Positions 14,723 to 21,500 of a stretch of 21,500 bases of DNA are shown here, piece after piece (position 1 is the stretch's first letter; every line of letters starts with the position of its first letter). Location: positions 1 through 21,500 of the forward strand of contig JBCBAP010000059.1 in assembly GCA_038532435.1 (NCBI GenBank), in the 5' to 3' direction. Below the pieces are notes generated by a model. That model worked only from the letters and a program-made list of their open reading frames with translations, was not told where the DNA came from and did no database searches. A program made the position numbers and the translations under genes. Source of the DNA: JBCBAP01 sp038532435. Lineage in GTDB: Bacteria; Pseudomonadota; Alphaproteobacteria; Rhodobacterales; Rhodobacteraceae.

Positions 14723-14960
14723 CTGAGTAAGTCATTTGGATTGTGAACACGAATGCCAAGACCAAAATGCGCCGTTTCAGAAAGAGGTCGCAGAATTCTC
14801 TACCTAAAAACAGACCTTCGTGCGAAGTGTGGCATCCGGCATACTAGTCCCTCTTTCCTCTTTCGCGGCAATCTACACGCACAGCTGCCAACAGCTGTCA
14901 GGATAGCTGTGTAGATTCGCGCCACTGATGGAAAGATCGGTCACCAAACAGCTACCTATT
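14723..14960. other. Non-coding spacer between marR and copG
   Basis: The two flanking genes converge on this spacer of 238 bases. No credible ORF is seen. The main structure is the compound inverted repeat at 14871-14916, described separately. The left part (14723-14870) shows nothing I can name. Confidence 0.4.
14871..14916 (-). repeat. Compound inverted repeat with RP4-like nic octamer (possible oriT or hairpin)
   Basis: ATCTACAC (14871-14878) pairs with GTGTAGAT (14909-14916), and the arms continue inward as ACAGCT/AGCT with a two-base bulge. Inside lie two further CAGCTG words. On the minus strand 14906-14899 reads CTATCCTG, the same eight bases that precede the cut in the RP4 nic region (YATCCTG consensus). 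Inverted repeats next to such a motif are typical of transfer origins, but a short match can arise by chance and the base after it is A rather than a pyrimidine. No T-run is present, so an intrinsic terminator is unlikely. Confidence 0.3.
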
Positions 14961-15389
14961 CTAAAAGGGTTTGCCGACTTCCCGTTCTTCCGAAACTTCC
15001 CTTGTGAGCGTCTTCCCCTTCGCCAATCGCCGTGCCAGCGCATCAACGAACCCATCGTATCGCTCCTTTCCGGAGACCTGCGCCGCCTCCCGCATCTCTT
15101 CCGGTAGCGGCGGTGTCGTGGTCAGCCAGAACTTCACGAACAAAGCCACGGCCTCGTTCCCGACTGACACGTCACGTTCGAGCCTCTCGACGGCGCGGGT
15201 CAGTCGATCCAATCGCCGCACGATCGCCGCCTCGCGCTGATCCGCGCCGTCGGGCGACAAAAAAGCTGCCAACGCGGCTTCCACGATCTGCGACTTCGAC
15301 ACTTTCCGCCGGGCCGCCAGTGCGTCCAGCTCCGAGCCAAGCGCTGAATCGAAATACACGTTGAGCCGCTCTTTCCTCATCCCGGCCAC
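14961..15389 (-). CDS. CopG-like ribbon-helix-helix protein
   Basis: Probable DNA-binding accessory protein, 142 residues. RKERLNVYFDSALGSELDALAARRKVSKSQIVEAALAAFL (5-44) has the beta-strand plus two helices of a ribbon-helix-helix domain. A coiled segment, RRLDRLTRAVERLERDV, and a hydrophobic VALFVKFWLTTTPPLP follow. CopG-like proteins occur just after traG in this element type and may regulate transfer genes or help the relaxosome. The GTG start lies two bases after the traG stop; an ATG at 15380 is an alternative that keeps the whole domain. In relatives trbB comes next; here cargo intervenes. Confidence 0.85.
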   Translation of the reverse strand: MAGMRKERLNVYFDSALGSELDALAARRKVSKSQIVEAALAAFLSPDGADQREAAIVRRLDRLTRAVERLERDVSVGNEAVALFVKFWLTTTPPLPEEMREAAQVSGKERYDGFVDALARRLAKGKTLTREVSEEREVGKPF

Positions 15390-15391
15390 TT

Positions 15392-17392
15392 CTAGAGCTC
15401 GATTCCGTCATCGGGATCGAGCGACGCCTGCCTTGCGACCGTTCTGAATCGGTCGCGCATGGCCTTTGCGCGCTGCGCATCATCGCTCGGTTCGTCATCG
15501 AGATCTGCAAACTCGCTGCGCGCTGGTGTCGGGTCGGGCGCGATGTCCTCGTGCTCCGGCAGATCGGGCTCGCGGCGCACGCCGCCATCCACATCGTCGT
15601 TGTTCTTCTTCCGCTTCGGCGTCGGCGGCGTTTTGATTGGCTCTCGCGCGCTCCAATCGTCTGCCAAGGTGTGATTCAATGCCTCCGTGGTCTGCGCTCT
15701 CAACTTTGGTGGCGGCCCGATCCGCGCCTTGAGTTGCGGATCGGCGTAGTACCGAGCTTTCTCGGCTCTGACGGGAGGCGACCCGGACACCAACACCACC
15801 TGATCTGTCGGCGGCAGCTGCATCATCTCGCCGGGTGTCAGCAAAGGCCTGGCCGTCTCCTGCCGCGAGACCATGAGATGTCCGAGCCAAGGCGATAGTC
15901 TGTGCCCCGCATAGTTCTTCATCGCCCGCATCTCAGTGGCCGTGCCGAGTGCGTCCGACACGCGCTTCGCCGTGCGTTCGTCATTGGTCGCGAAGGCCAC
16001 TCGCACATGACAATTGTCGAGGATCGCGTTGCTCTGGCCGTAGGCCTTCTCGATCTGATTGAGAGACTGGGCAATCAGGAAGGCCTTGATGCCGTAGCCC
16101 GCCATGAAGGCGAGCTGGGTTTCGAAGAAGTCGAGACGCCCGAGCGCGGGGAACTCGTCGAGCATCAGTAGGACGCGATGTTTTCGCTCTGTGTGCAGGT
16201 CTTCCGTCAGACGGCGCCCGATTTGGTTGAGCACCAGCCGGATCAGCGGTTTGGTGCGCGAGATGTCGGAGGGCGGCACCACGAGGTAAAGCGTCACCGG
16301 TCGGTCGCCACTTACGAGATCATCGATCCGCCAATCGCAACAACGGGTAACGCGAGCGACGACCGGATCGCGGTATAGCCCAAGAAAGCTCATGGCAGTG
16401 GAGAGCACGCCCGAGCGCTCGTTCTCTGATTTGTTCAATAGCTCGCGCGCGGCTTGTGCCACGACCGGATGCGGCCGATCGCCCAGATGCGGGGTGCGCA
16501 TCATCGCGGCGAGCGTGGACTCGATTGTGCGTTTCGGGTCGGAGAGGAACGCGGCAACCCCAGCGAGCGTCTTGTCCGCCTCGGCGTAGAGCACGTGCAG
16601 GATCGCACCGACCAGCAGCGAATGGCTCGTCTTCTCCCAATGGTTCCGGCGTTCGAGCAGGCCTTCGGGATCGACCAGGATATCGGCCACGTTCTGGACG
16701 TCCCGCACTTCCGTATCGCCGCGACGCACCTCCAAAAGTGGATTGTAGGCGGCAGAGCCGGCATTAGTCGGATCGAAGATGAGCACACGGCTGAAGCGCG
16801 ACCGCCAGTTAGCGGTGAGCTGCCAGTTCTCGCCCTTGATGTCGTGGACGATGGCAGAACCCGGCCAAGTCAGCAGCGACGGCACGACGAGTCCGACACC
16901 CTTGCCGGAACGCGTCGGCGCGAAGCAGAGCACATGTTCGGGTCCATCGTGGCGGAGATAGCGCGACCGGTAGCGACCGAGCACAACACCATCGTCCGTC
17001 AGCAGACCCGCATCTTTGACATCTTTGTCAGTGGCCCACCGCGCCGACCCATAGGTCGTCACATTGCTCGCTTCCCGAGCACGTAGGACGGAGAGGAAGA
17101 TCGCGATACCGACCGAAGCAATCCCTCCGGCGCCCGCGATGATCGCTCCTTCCATGAAGACCCGCGGCGCATAGGCATCGTACCAGTACCACCAGACGAA
17201 GACGTTCCAGGGCGGGTAGATTGGCAGACCGACGATCTCGGTGAGCGGTTCGCCAAGTTGCGATTGGAAGCCGAGCCGGAACGCCACCCATTGGGTCGCG
17301 CCCCAGACGAAGAGAAGCGCGACAAGCGAGACGATGACGATCTGTCCCCAGAGGATGGCAGTGCCGGGTGAATGATGTTTCTTGCCGGTCAT
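15392..17392 (-). CDS. traG: TraG, VirD4-type coupling protein
   Basis: ATPase that links the relaxase-DNA complex to the secretion channel, 666 residues. Two N-terminal membrane helices (about 11-31 and 81-102) flank a short periplasmic loop. Walker A is APTRSGKG (158-165), followed by HDIKGENW, and Walker B is VLLMLDEF (407-414), all standard for TraG/VirD4. The frame runs to a TTG at 17410 that overlaps the relaxase stop as TTGA. I prefer ATG at 17392 because GGAG (17402-17399) sits six bases upstream. The acidic C-terminal tail (about 600-666) may hold partner contacts. Complete and intact. Confidence 0.94.
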   Translation of the reverse strand: MTGKKHHSPGTAILWGQIVIVSLVALLFVWGATQWVAFRLGFQSQLGEPLTEIVGLPIYPPWNVFVWWYWYDAYAPRVFMEGAIIAGAGGIASVGIAIFLSVLRAREASNVTTYGSARWATDKDVKDAGLLTDDGVVLGRYRSRYLRHDGPEHVLCFAPTRSGKGVGLVVPSLLTWPGSAIVHDIKGENWQLTANWRSRFSRVLIFDPTNAGSAAYNPLLEVRRGDTEVRDVQNVADILVDPEGLLERRNHWEKTSHSLLVGAILHVLYAEADKTLAGVAAFLSDPKRTIESTLAAMMRTPHLGDRPHPVVAQAARELLNKSENERSGVLSTAMSFLGLYRDPVVARVTRCCDWRIDDLVSGDRPVTLYLVVPPSDISRTKPLIRLVLNQIGRRLTEDLHTERKHRVLLMLDEFPALGRLDFFETQLAFMAGYGIKAFLIAQSLNQIEKAYGQSNAILDNCHVRVAFATNDERTAKRVSDALGTATEMRAMKNYAGHRLSPWLGHLMVSRQETARPLLTPGEMMQLPPTDQVVLVSGSPPVRAEKARYYADPQLKARIGPPPKLRAQTTEALNHTLADDWSAREPIKTPPTPKRKKNNDDVDGGVRREPDLPEHEDIAPDPTPARSEFADLDDEPSDDAQRAKAMRDRFRTVARQASLDPDDGIEL

Positions 17393-17406
17393 AAGAGTCT
17401 CCGAGG

Positions 17407-19173
17407 TCAAATCGATAGCCTGCGCTTGCGGCCGAGGGTCCAGTCGATGCCGCCGCCGGCGGTGACCGTGCCAGAGACCGTCTGGCCGAGATGCTTTTCG
17501 AGCTGCGGTTTCCAGGGTACGAGTTCGAAGCCCATGCCGTCATCGATCATGGCGAAGCGACCCGAGGCGAGATCGAGCCGTTGGCGATACATGCCCACGA
17601 CGCTCTCGCCTTCGCCAGGTTTCCGAACCAGCAATCCAGTTTCATCGGCGAGCGTCTTGGTCGCAGCCTCCAACTCGCGCTGGCGAAGCGTCTTCAGAAG
17701 GCCGCGCTGGAACGTGACACGCTCACCATTCCTTGTCGCCAATCCTTGCTCAACCAAATGGGCCGCCCGTTTTCGCAGAGCATCACGCACCTCTGCGCCG
17801 AAGCCGTCATGGCTCAGCGGCTGTCGAGTCTTTGCGAGCGCCAGTCGATCGACCCAGGTCGCTCCATCAGCGCCGACCTGTTTGTCGAGCGCAAGATCGG
17901 ATCGGCCTACAAGGGCCAACCGCTTCGACTGGCCATCCTTCCCGGTCCAGCTCCGCGTCTCGACGATGCTGCCTGTCGGCGTATCGCCGGTCAGTTCGAG
18001 ATCGCGGAAGCGCAAGTGATGCAGGCGGCCATCGACGCCGTCGATGATCGCATAGGCCTCGCCGGTGAGCTCATTGTGCAGCCCACGCTCGACCAGCTTG
18101 CCGAGGATCGGTTCGCTCGGTTGAGCTTCGATGGCGAAGTCAGAGGACGCGCGTGTCTGTCCGCGAGTCTGCCCGCTTAGGGCGCGGTGCATGGTCTTGA
18201 TGATGTCGCCGCGCATCGCGAGGTCGCGCAGCGTGTCCTCCATACCGGGCTTTAGCTGCCAGACCGAGGGTGTGAGCCGCTCGGCCAAGCCAAACCGCTC
18301 CAGGGTCTGTGCCCGTCCGATCATCCGGCGCTTGAGCTCGCGATCTTCTATGTCCGGTGCACCTGGTCGCAAGTCGGCGAGGCCCATTGTCTCGTCGGCA
18401 TAATCACGCAAGGCGCGATCCAGATTGGTCCAGCGCTCGGCTTTCACTTCCAGATCGAGACCGGCGGCGATCTCTTTCTCGCTACGCGGGCCAAGTTCCA
18501 TCCCGACCAGTTCTTCGGCGCGGCCGCGGAGGCCGCGGCTGATATAGTCGCGGGAGATGACGAGGTCCTTGCCGTCATCGGCCTTGCCGCGGACGAGCAC
18601 ATGGATGTGGGGATTGTCCGTGTTCCAGTGATTGACCCCGACCCAATCGAGCTGGGTGCCAAGGTCGCGCTCGGCCGTCGCCATAAGATCGCGAGTGAAG
18701 GCGCGCAGATCTTCCATCTGGCTTGCGTCCTCGGGCGAAACAATGAAACGGAAATGATGCCGATCTTCTTCGCAGCGCCCGGCGAAGGCACGGTCGTCGA
18801 CGCCGTCACTCTCACGGTCGAACATGTTGGCATCGCGACCGTCCTTGGTGACGCCCTCGCGCTTGAGGTAGGTGATGTGCTTGGTTAGCGGGGCCGAGCG
18901 AAATCTCAGGCCCCGATGGCGGACGACCCGGGCTTTGACGACGACGCGCCTTTGGGTGCGCGACAGGCCGCGTGCGGTTCGCACGAAGCGTCCCCGTCCG
19001 AAGGTGGATCGGCCCGCGCGACCGCCCGCTGTCCTGAAATGATTGCCGGTATGTCCGGCCTTACGCGCGGCCTGCATGACCTGCCCGACAAAACTCTGCG
19101 CGCGTCTAGCCGATGGCCCTTTGTCCTTGATCCGGCCCGGCTTGATGCGGACGTCATTGTCACGCTTGCTCAT
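17407..19173 (-). CDS. Relaxase, VirD2/DUF3363-type mobilisation nuclease
   Basis: DNA-nicking enzyme that should start transfer at oriT, 588 residues. The first 95 residues are strongly basic. KHITYLKREG (98-107) offers Tyr102 as a candidate nucleophile. DRHHFRFIVSPEDA (137-150) and NHWNTDNPHIHVLVRG (181-196) supply the histidine cluster; His189 and His191 are the probable metal ligands of relaxase motif III. The C-terminal half fits DUF3363. ATG 19173 is chosen because GGAG lies nine bases upstream and it overlaps the stop of the 84-residue ORF as ATGA; the frame continues upstream without a better start. The traG Shine-Dalgarno lies just before its end. Confidence 0.9.
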   Translation of the reverse strand: MSKRDNDVRIKPGRIKDKGPSARRAQSFVGQVMQAARKAGHTGNHFRTAGGRAGRSTFGRGRFVRTARGLSRTQRRVVVKARVVRHRGLRFRSAPLTKHITYLKREGVTKDGRDANMFDRESDGVDDRAFAGRCEEDRHHFRFIVSPEDASQMEDLRAFTRDLMATAERDLGTQLDWVGVNHWNTDNPHIHVLVRGKADDGKDLVISRDYISRGLRGRAEELVGMELGPRSEKEIAAGLDLEVKAERWTNLDRALRDYADETMGLADLRPGAPDIEDRELKRRMIGRAQTLERFGLAERLTPSVWQLKPGMEDTLRDLAMRGDIIKTMHRALSGQTRGQTRASSDFAIEAQPSEPILGKLVERGLHNELTGEAYAIIDGVDGRLHHLRFRDLELTGDTPTGSIVETRSWTGKDGQSKRLALVGRSDLALDKQVGADGATWVDRLALAKTRQPLSHDGFGAEVRDALRKRAAHLVEQGLATRNGERVTFQRGLLKTLRQRELEAATKTLADETGLLVRKPGEGESVVGMYRQRLDLASGRFAMIDDGMGFELVPWKPQLEKHLGQTVSGTVTAGGGIDWTLGRKRRLSI

Positions 19174-19424
19174 AGCTGATTTCTCCAGAGCGGAGGAGTG
19201 GCACGGCAAAATCCGTTTGTGATCAGCCTGTTAGGTGCATGGGTGGCACTGTGGCGTCTGGCGCAGCGGCCTAAAAGACCAACAACAACAACGCCGTAGC
19301 ACCAAAGTGCGTCCGGCCTTTTATCTCGCCCTCCCACCGTTGATCCCTGCTGCAATCCTTCCAATGCTGCATTCCATACGAAGCAGCACGACAGCACTGG
19401 ATGGAGCGCGAATAAGCGGCTCAT
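19170..19424 (-). CDS. Unrecognised 84-residue protein coupled between the lytic transglycosylase and relaxase genes
   Basis: I do not recognise this family. Its ATG overlaps the lytic transglycosylase stop as ATGA (19421-19424), and its own stop overlaps the relaxase ATG as ATGA (19170-19173), which is strong evidence of a real coupled gene. The N-terminal third is hydrophobic (FALHPVLSCCFVWNAAL, 5-21). A second hydrophobic stretch, WCYGVVVVGLLG, lies at 41-52. The C-terminal half is basic, with RCARRH (53-58), and ends PLWRNQL. It has four Cys, so a small membrane or membrane-associated protein is possible. Base composition is lower in GC than the neighbours. It might instead be an oriT-bearing spacer that happens to be open. 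Confidence 0.55.
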   Translation of the reverse strand: MSRLFALHPVLSCCFVWNAALEGLQQGSTVGGRDKRPDALWCYGVVVVGLLGRCARRHSATHAPNRLITNGFCRATPPLWRNQL

Positions 19425-20170
19425 CGGTCCGTCTCCGTCGATCTTGATACGAAAAGAGAGTTGGCACGCTCGTTTTGCGGTTCGTTGGAACGACTTTCGG
19501 ACGATTGGTTGACTGAGCGTTGCCCACTGTCGCTTCGGTTGCTCTGCTGCCGATTGTCTGCCGAGGAAACGGGTGCAAAGAGCGGCGCATCCTGCCATCG
19601 CGCTGCGGAAACGGTGCGGTTTGCTTGCAGTGGAGCGGTACCGGAGAAACCAAGCTCTTGCGACAGGGACGCCATGTAGCGGCGCGTTTCTCGCGGTAAT
19701 GGACGCCCGGTGCGGAGATGCTCGGCGTAGCGTCCGGGACCGGCATTGTAGGCGGCCAGAAACCCCGGCGCGCCGAAGCGGTCGTACATCGCGCGCAGAT
19801 AGGCGGTGCCCGCGAGGATGTTCTCGCGGCGGTCGAACGGATCGGTTCCGAAGCCATGTTCGGCACGCAGCTCGGCCCATGTCCCGGGCATGATCTGCAT
19901 CAGCCCCATCGCGCCCGCGTGGCTGATGGCACGCGCGTTGCCCGCGCTTTCTGCACGCATCACGGCCCTGATCCAGCGCTCCGGAATGCGAAAGCGCTGC
20001 GAGGCTTCTATGATGAACGCATCAATCTCCGTGACGGGCGCGGCAGGCTGGGCGCGCAGCGCAACCGTATCGCGTGCATCGGCGGCGGGCGGATTGGTGC
20101 AGCCGGAAAGCGCGACAAGAGTCACGGTGGCGACAACGAGGCGACAGCCGGAAGGAGGAAGGAAGAACAT
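19421..20170 (-). CDS. Lytic transglycosylase lipoprotein (VirB1/SLT type)
   Basis: Peptidoglycan-cutting enzyme that opens the wall for the secretion channel, 249 residues. The signal peptide has a lipobox LSGC (21-24), so Cys24 should be lipidated. The SLT domain shows catalytic Glu74 in MRAESAGN, GLMQIMP (89-95) and AYNAGPG (140-146), the three standard motifs. The last 60 residues are Ser/Asn/Arg/Gln-rich and probably disordered. GGAGG stands nine bases before the ATG. It follows traF after three bases and shares ATGA with the 84-residue ORF. Confidence 0.92.
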   Translation of the reverse strand: MFFLPPSGCRLVVATVTLVALSGCTNPPAADARDTVALRAQPAAPVTEIDAFIIEASQRFRIPERWIRAVMRAESAGNARAISHAGAMGLMQIMPGTWAELRAEHGFGTDPFDRRENILAGTAYLRAMYDRFGAPGFLAAYNAGPGRYAEHLRTGRPLPRETRRYMASLSQELGFSGTAPLQANRTVSAARWQDAPLFAPVSSADNRQQSNRSDSGQRSVNQSSESRSNEPQNERANSLFVSRSTETDR

Positions 20171-20173
20171 CGC

Positions 20174-20686
20174 TCAGCCCTCCCGCGTCCAGATCGGGAC
20201 GGCGCGTCCGACGATCGTGTCGCGCGGCAGCGGCCCGAAATAACGACCGTCGAGGCTCGCTTCGGTGTCGGGATTAAGGAAGAAAAACTGATCGTCCGTC
20301 AGCGTCTGGCAGCCCTGCCAACTGGGCAAGCGCCGGTCGAAACGGTCGCGGAGCTTTGCGTTCGCGACGGGTGATCCATCGACGGTGATGGTGACACCGA
20401 TGCGGCAGACATGCTGCCCGGGCAGTGCAGCGACGTGCTTAAGGAGCGGGACGCGAGCACCGAGATAGCCGCGTTCCAAAAGCCAGTCGCCGAGCTGTTC
20501 AGGTGGCTCCAGAACGACAAGATCGCCGACCGCCGGAGCGTCGAGCGGTTTTACGGCATAGAAGCCGATCGGCACGCTTGCGGATGCATTCCAAACGAGG
20601 ACGGGGTTCGCTTGAATGACGGCTGACAGGCCGATCAAAGCAACGGCCGCGCTGCCAACGACAAGCGTTCTGCGATGCCGGGTCAT
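20174..20686 (-). CDS. traF: TraF-like S26 serine peptidase
   Basis: Membrane peptidase that in RP4 trims and cyclises the TrbC pilin, 170 residues. One membrane helix (about 7-26) is followed by NASASVPIGFYAV (33-45), where Ser37 fits the catalytic Ser of TraF, and VPLLKHVAALPG (79-90), where Lys83 is the likely general base. PLPRDTIVGRAVPIW near the end matches S26 peptidases. The frame extends nine codons upstream to 20713, but ATG 20686 overlaps the DUF2840 stop as ATGA and gives the normal length. The presumed substrate TrbC is encoded at 12040-12372. Confidence 0.9.
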   Translation of the reverse strand: MTRHRRTLVVGSAAVALIGLSAVIQANPVLVWNASASVPIGFYAVKPLDAPAVGDLVVLEPPEQLGDWLLERGYLGARVPLLKHVAALPGQHVCRIGVTITVDGSPVANAKLRDRFDRRLPSWQGCQTLTDDQFFFLNPDTEASLDGRYFGPLPRDTIVGRAVPIWTREG

Positions 20687-21147
20687 GCCGCCAGCGCCCG
20701 TCGCTTGAGCCATGCATCGTGCCGAAAACCGGTGTAGGGACGCGGTTCCAGATTGCAGCTGAGGCGGTTATGTATGTGGCGCCAGTGGTCCGGGCAAACA
20801 TCCTCGGGCGCGATGCGTTCTGCTTCCACCTGGTCGATGGTTAGCAGCACTGCTTCGACCTTTGGCCAGCCCGACAGGCGCAGCAGGCTGGTACCGCCGG
20901 GTGTCACAAACGGAATGGTGGAATAGCGCTCACCGGCGCGAACGGCCCGCAGTATATCGATCCGACTTTCGACGGTGCCGTAGTCGTTCGATGCCCAGCG
21001 GACGAACGCGAAGATAGAGCCAGGATCGAACCCCACCGTGCGTTGGGAACGGCTCGTGATCGTCTCTTGGACGATCCGACCGAAGCGCAGCCAACGCTCG
21101 ATCTGACCCTCGATCCAGGTCAACTGAACGGTCGTGCGGGCGCTCAC
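20683..21147 (-). CDS. DUF2840 family protein
   Basis: Soluble protein of 154 residues that I match to DUF2840, which travels with traF and relaxase genes in alphaproteobacterial mobile elements. Typical segments are VQLTWIEGQIERWLRFGR (7-24), FAFVRWASNDYGTVESRIDI (46-65) and a C-terminal CPDHWRHIHNRL followed by FRHDAWLKRRALA. Its function is unknown; its conserved place suggests DNA processing or regulation of transfer. The start is GTG, overlapping the stop of the HTH gene as GTGA (21144-21147), and its stop overlaps the traF ATG. Confidence 0.85.
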   Translation of the reverse strand: MSARTTVQLTWIEGQIERWLRFGRIVQETITSRSQRTVGFDPGSIFAFVRWASNDYGTVESRIDILRAVRAGERYSTIPFVTPGGTSLLRLSGWPKVEAVLLTIDQVEAERIAPEDVCPDHWRHIHNRLSCNLEPRPYTGFRHDAWLKRRALAA

Positions 21148-21428
21148 CGGCGTTTCTCGCGGCTGTAGGCCGGTGAGATCGCCGCATGGCGTTTGGCAGG
21201 CAGAACGATGTCGCCGGTGTCGTCGGAGGTGGACCGGCGATCGCCTCGGCTGACCCAGGCCTGCAGGTCGTCGACGGCGTAGACAACGCGGCCGCCTATC
21301 TTAGAATAGCTTGGGCCGGTCCCGTAGGTGCGATGCTTCTCAAGCGTTCGACCGGACAGGCCGAGAAAACGCGCGGCTTCCGGAGTTCTGAGATAGCGCG
21401 GCGGCAGGCCGGCAGTGGGATCGGGCAT
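21144..21428 (-). CDS. AlpA/excisionase-like helix-turn-helix protein
   Basis: Small DNA-binding protein of 94 residues. YLRTPEAARFLGLSGRTLEKHRTYGTGPSYSKIGGRVVYAVDDLQAWV (12-59) is a MerR-like winged helix-turn-helix of the HTH_17/AlpA type found in excisionases and mobile-element regulators. The tail is basic (KRHAAISPAYSREKRR). A strong Shine-Dalgarno, GAGGAG, stands six bases before the ATG. It is the first transfer gene inside the window and shares GTGA with DUF2840, so it may regulate the operon or act as a directionality factor; in this position regulation seems likelier. Confidence 0.85.
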   Translation of the reverse strand: MPDPTAGLPPRYLRTPEAARFLGLSGRTLEKHRTYGTGPSYSKIGGRVVYAVDDLQAWVSRGDRRSTSDDTGDIVLPAKRHAAISPAYSREKRR

Positions 21429-21500
21429 GATAGACTCCTCTGGTCATCGCGGCCCGTCGCGGAATGCATCGGGCGGTCGATGGACAGAGAAGCGGAGAAG
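21429..21500. other. Upstream region at window edge
   Basis: These last 72 bases hold the ribosome site of the HTH gene and no ORF end that I can assign. Replication or partition genes commonly lie beyond this point in relatives, but nothing here shows it. Confidence 0.3.

Noticed and set aside
17492..18180. 229-codon plus-strand frame inside the relaxase gene
   Set aside because: It is antisense to a conserved relaxase and has no domain or ribosome site.
19582..19598. ATCCTGCC-like nic word between the relaxase and transglycosylase motifs
   Set aside because: It is inside the transglycosylase coding sequence and has no inverted repeat beside it, so it is treated as chance.
1..21500. CRISPR arrays, tRNA or rRNA genes, insertion sequences, integrase or att sites
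   Set aside because: No repeat-spacer pattern, RNA gene, transposase or recombinase motif was seen on reading both strands; element ends must lie outside the window.

Overview
The window is part of an integrative and conjugative element (or a conjugative plasmid) from an alphaproteobacterium. The basis is the gene order, the GC-rich core, and a set of small companion families (DUF2840, TrbK-alt, DUF2274) that I know from mobile elements of sphingomonads, rhodobacters, rhizobia and relatives. Species cannot be named from sequence. No integrase, att site, parA or repA lies inside, so the element's ends and its ICE-or-plasmid status stay open. rep/par genes would be expected just beyond the right edge.

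The transfer core is on the minus strand and reads from right to left. First come DNA processing and envelope functions: an AlpA-like HTH protein (21428-21144), DUF2840, a TraF-type S26 peptidase, a lytic transglycosylase lipoprotein, an 84-residue small protein, a VirD2/DUF3363-type relaxase, the TraG/VirD4 coupling protein and a CopG-like protein (ends 14961). The mating-pair-formation operon follows: trbB, C, D, E, J, K-alt, L, F, G, I and DUF2274 (13352-3744), equivalent to VirB11, 2, 3, 4, 5, entry exclusion, 6, 8, 9 and 10. Almost every junction is an ATGA/GTGA overlap, an abutment or a gap of a few bases, so both blocks look like translationally coupled operons with no decay.

Two stretches break this core and look like cargo. 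Cargo 1 (1-3790, plus strand) holds two different Asp-nucleophile haloalkane-dehalogenase-like hydrolases (one cut by the window edge, one complete with a Tat signal), a DUF1330-like protein, a MAPEG membrane protein and a LysR regulator. The LysR gene has no ordinary start codon at its conserved N-terminus, and its tail overlaps DUF2274 on the other strand. Cargo 2 (about 13353-14960) sits between copG and trbB. It holds a divergent pair, an SRPBCC-like lipoprotein and a MarR regulator, flanking a perfect 20-bp palindrome that overlaps likely promoters. The LysR gene and cargo 2 look less GC-rich than the core.

The likely working whole is a self-transmissible element that makes a type IV secretion pilus, nicks and pumps its own DNA, and carries a putative organohalogen-degradation or detoxification operon plus a small MarR-controlled envelope module. 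The least explained items are the coupled 84-residue protein, the dehalogenase pair with its companions, the MarR/lipoprotein module, and a hairpin region between marR and copG that carries an RP4-like nic octamer.
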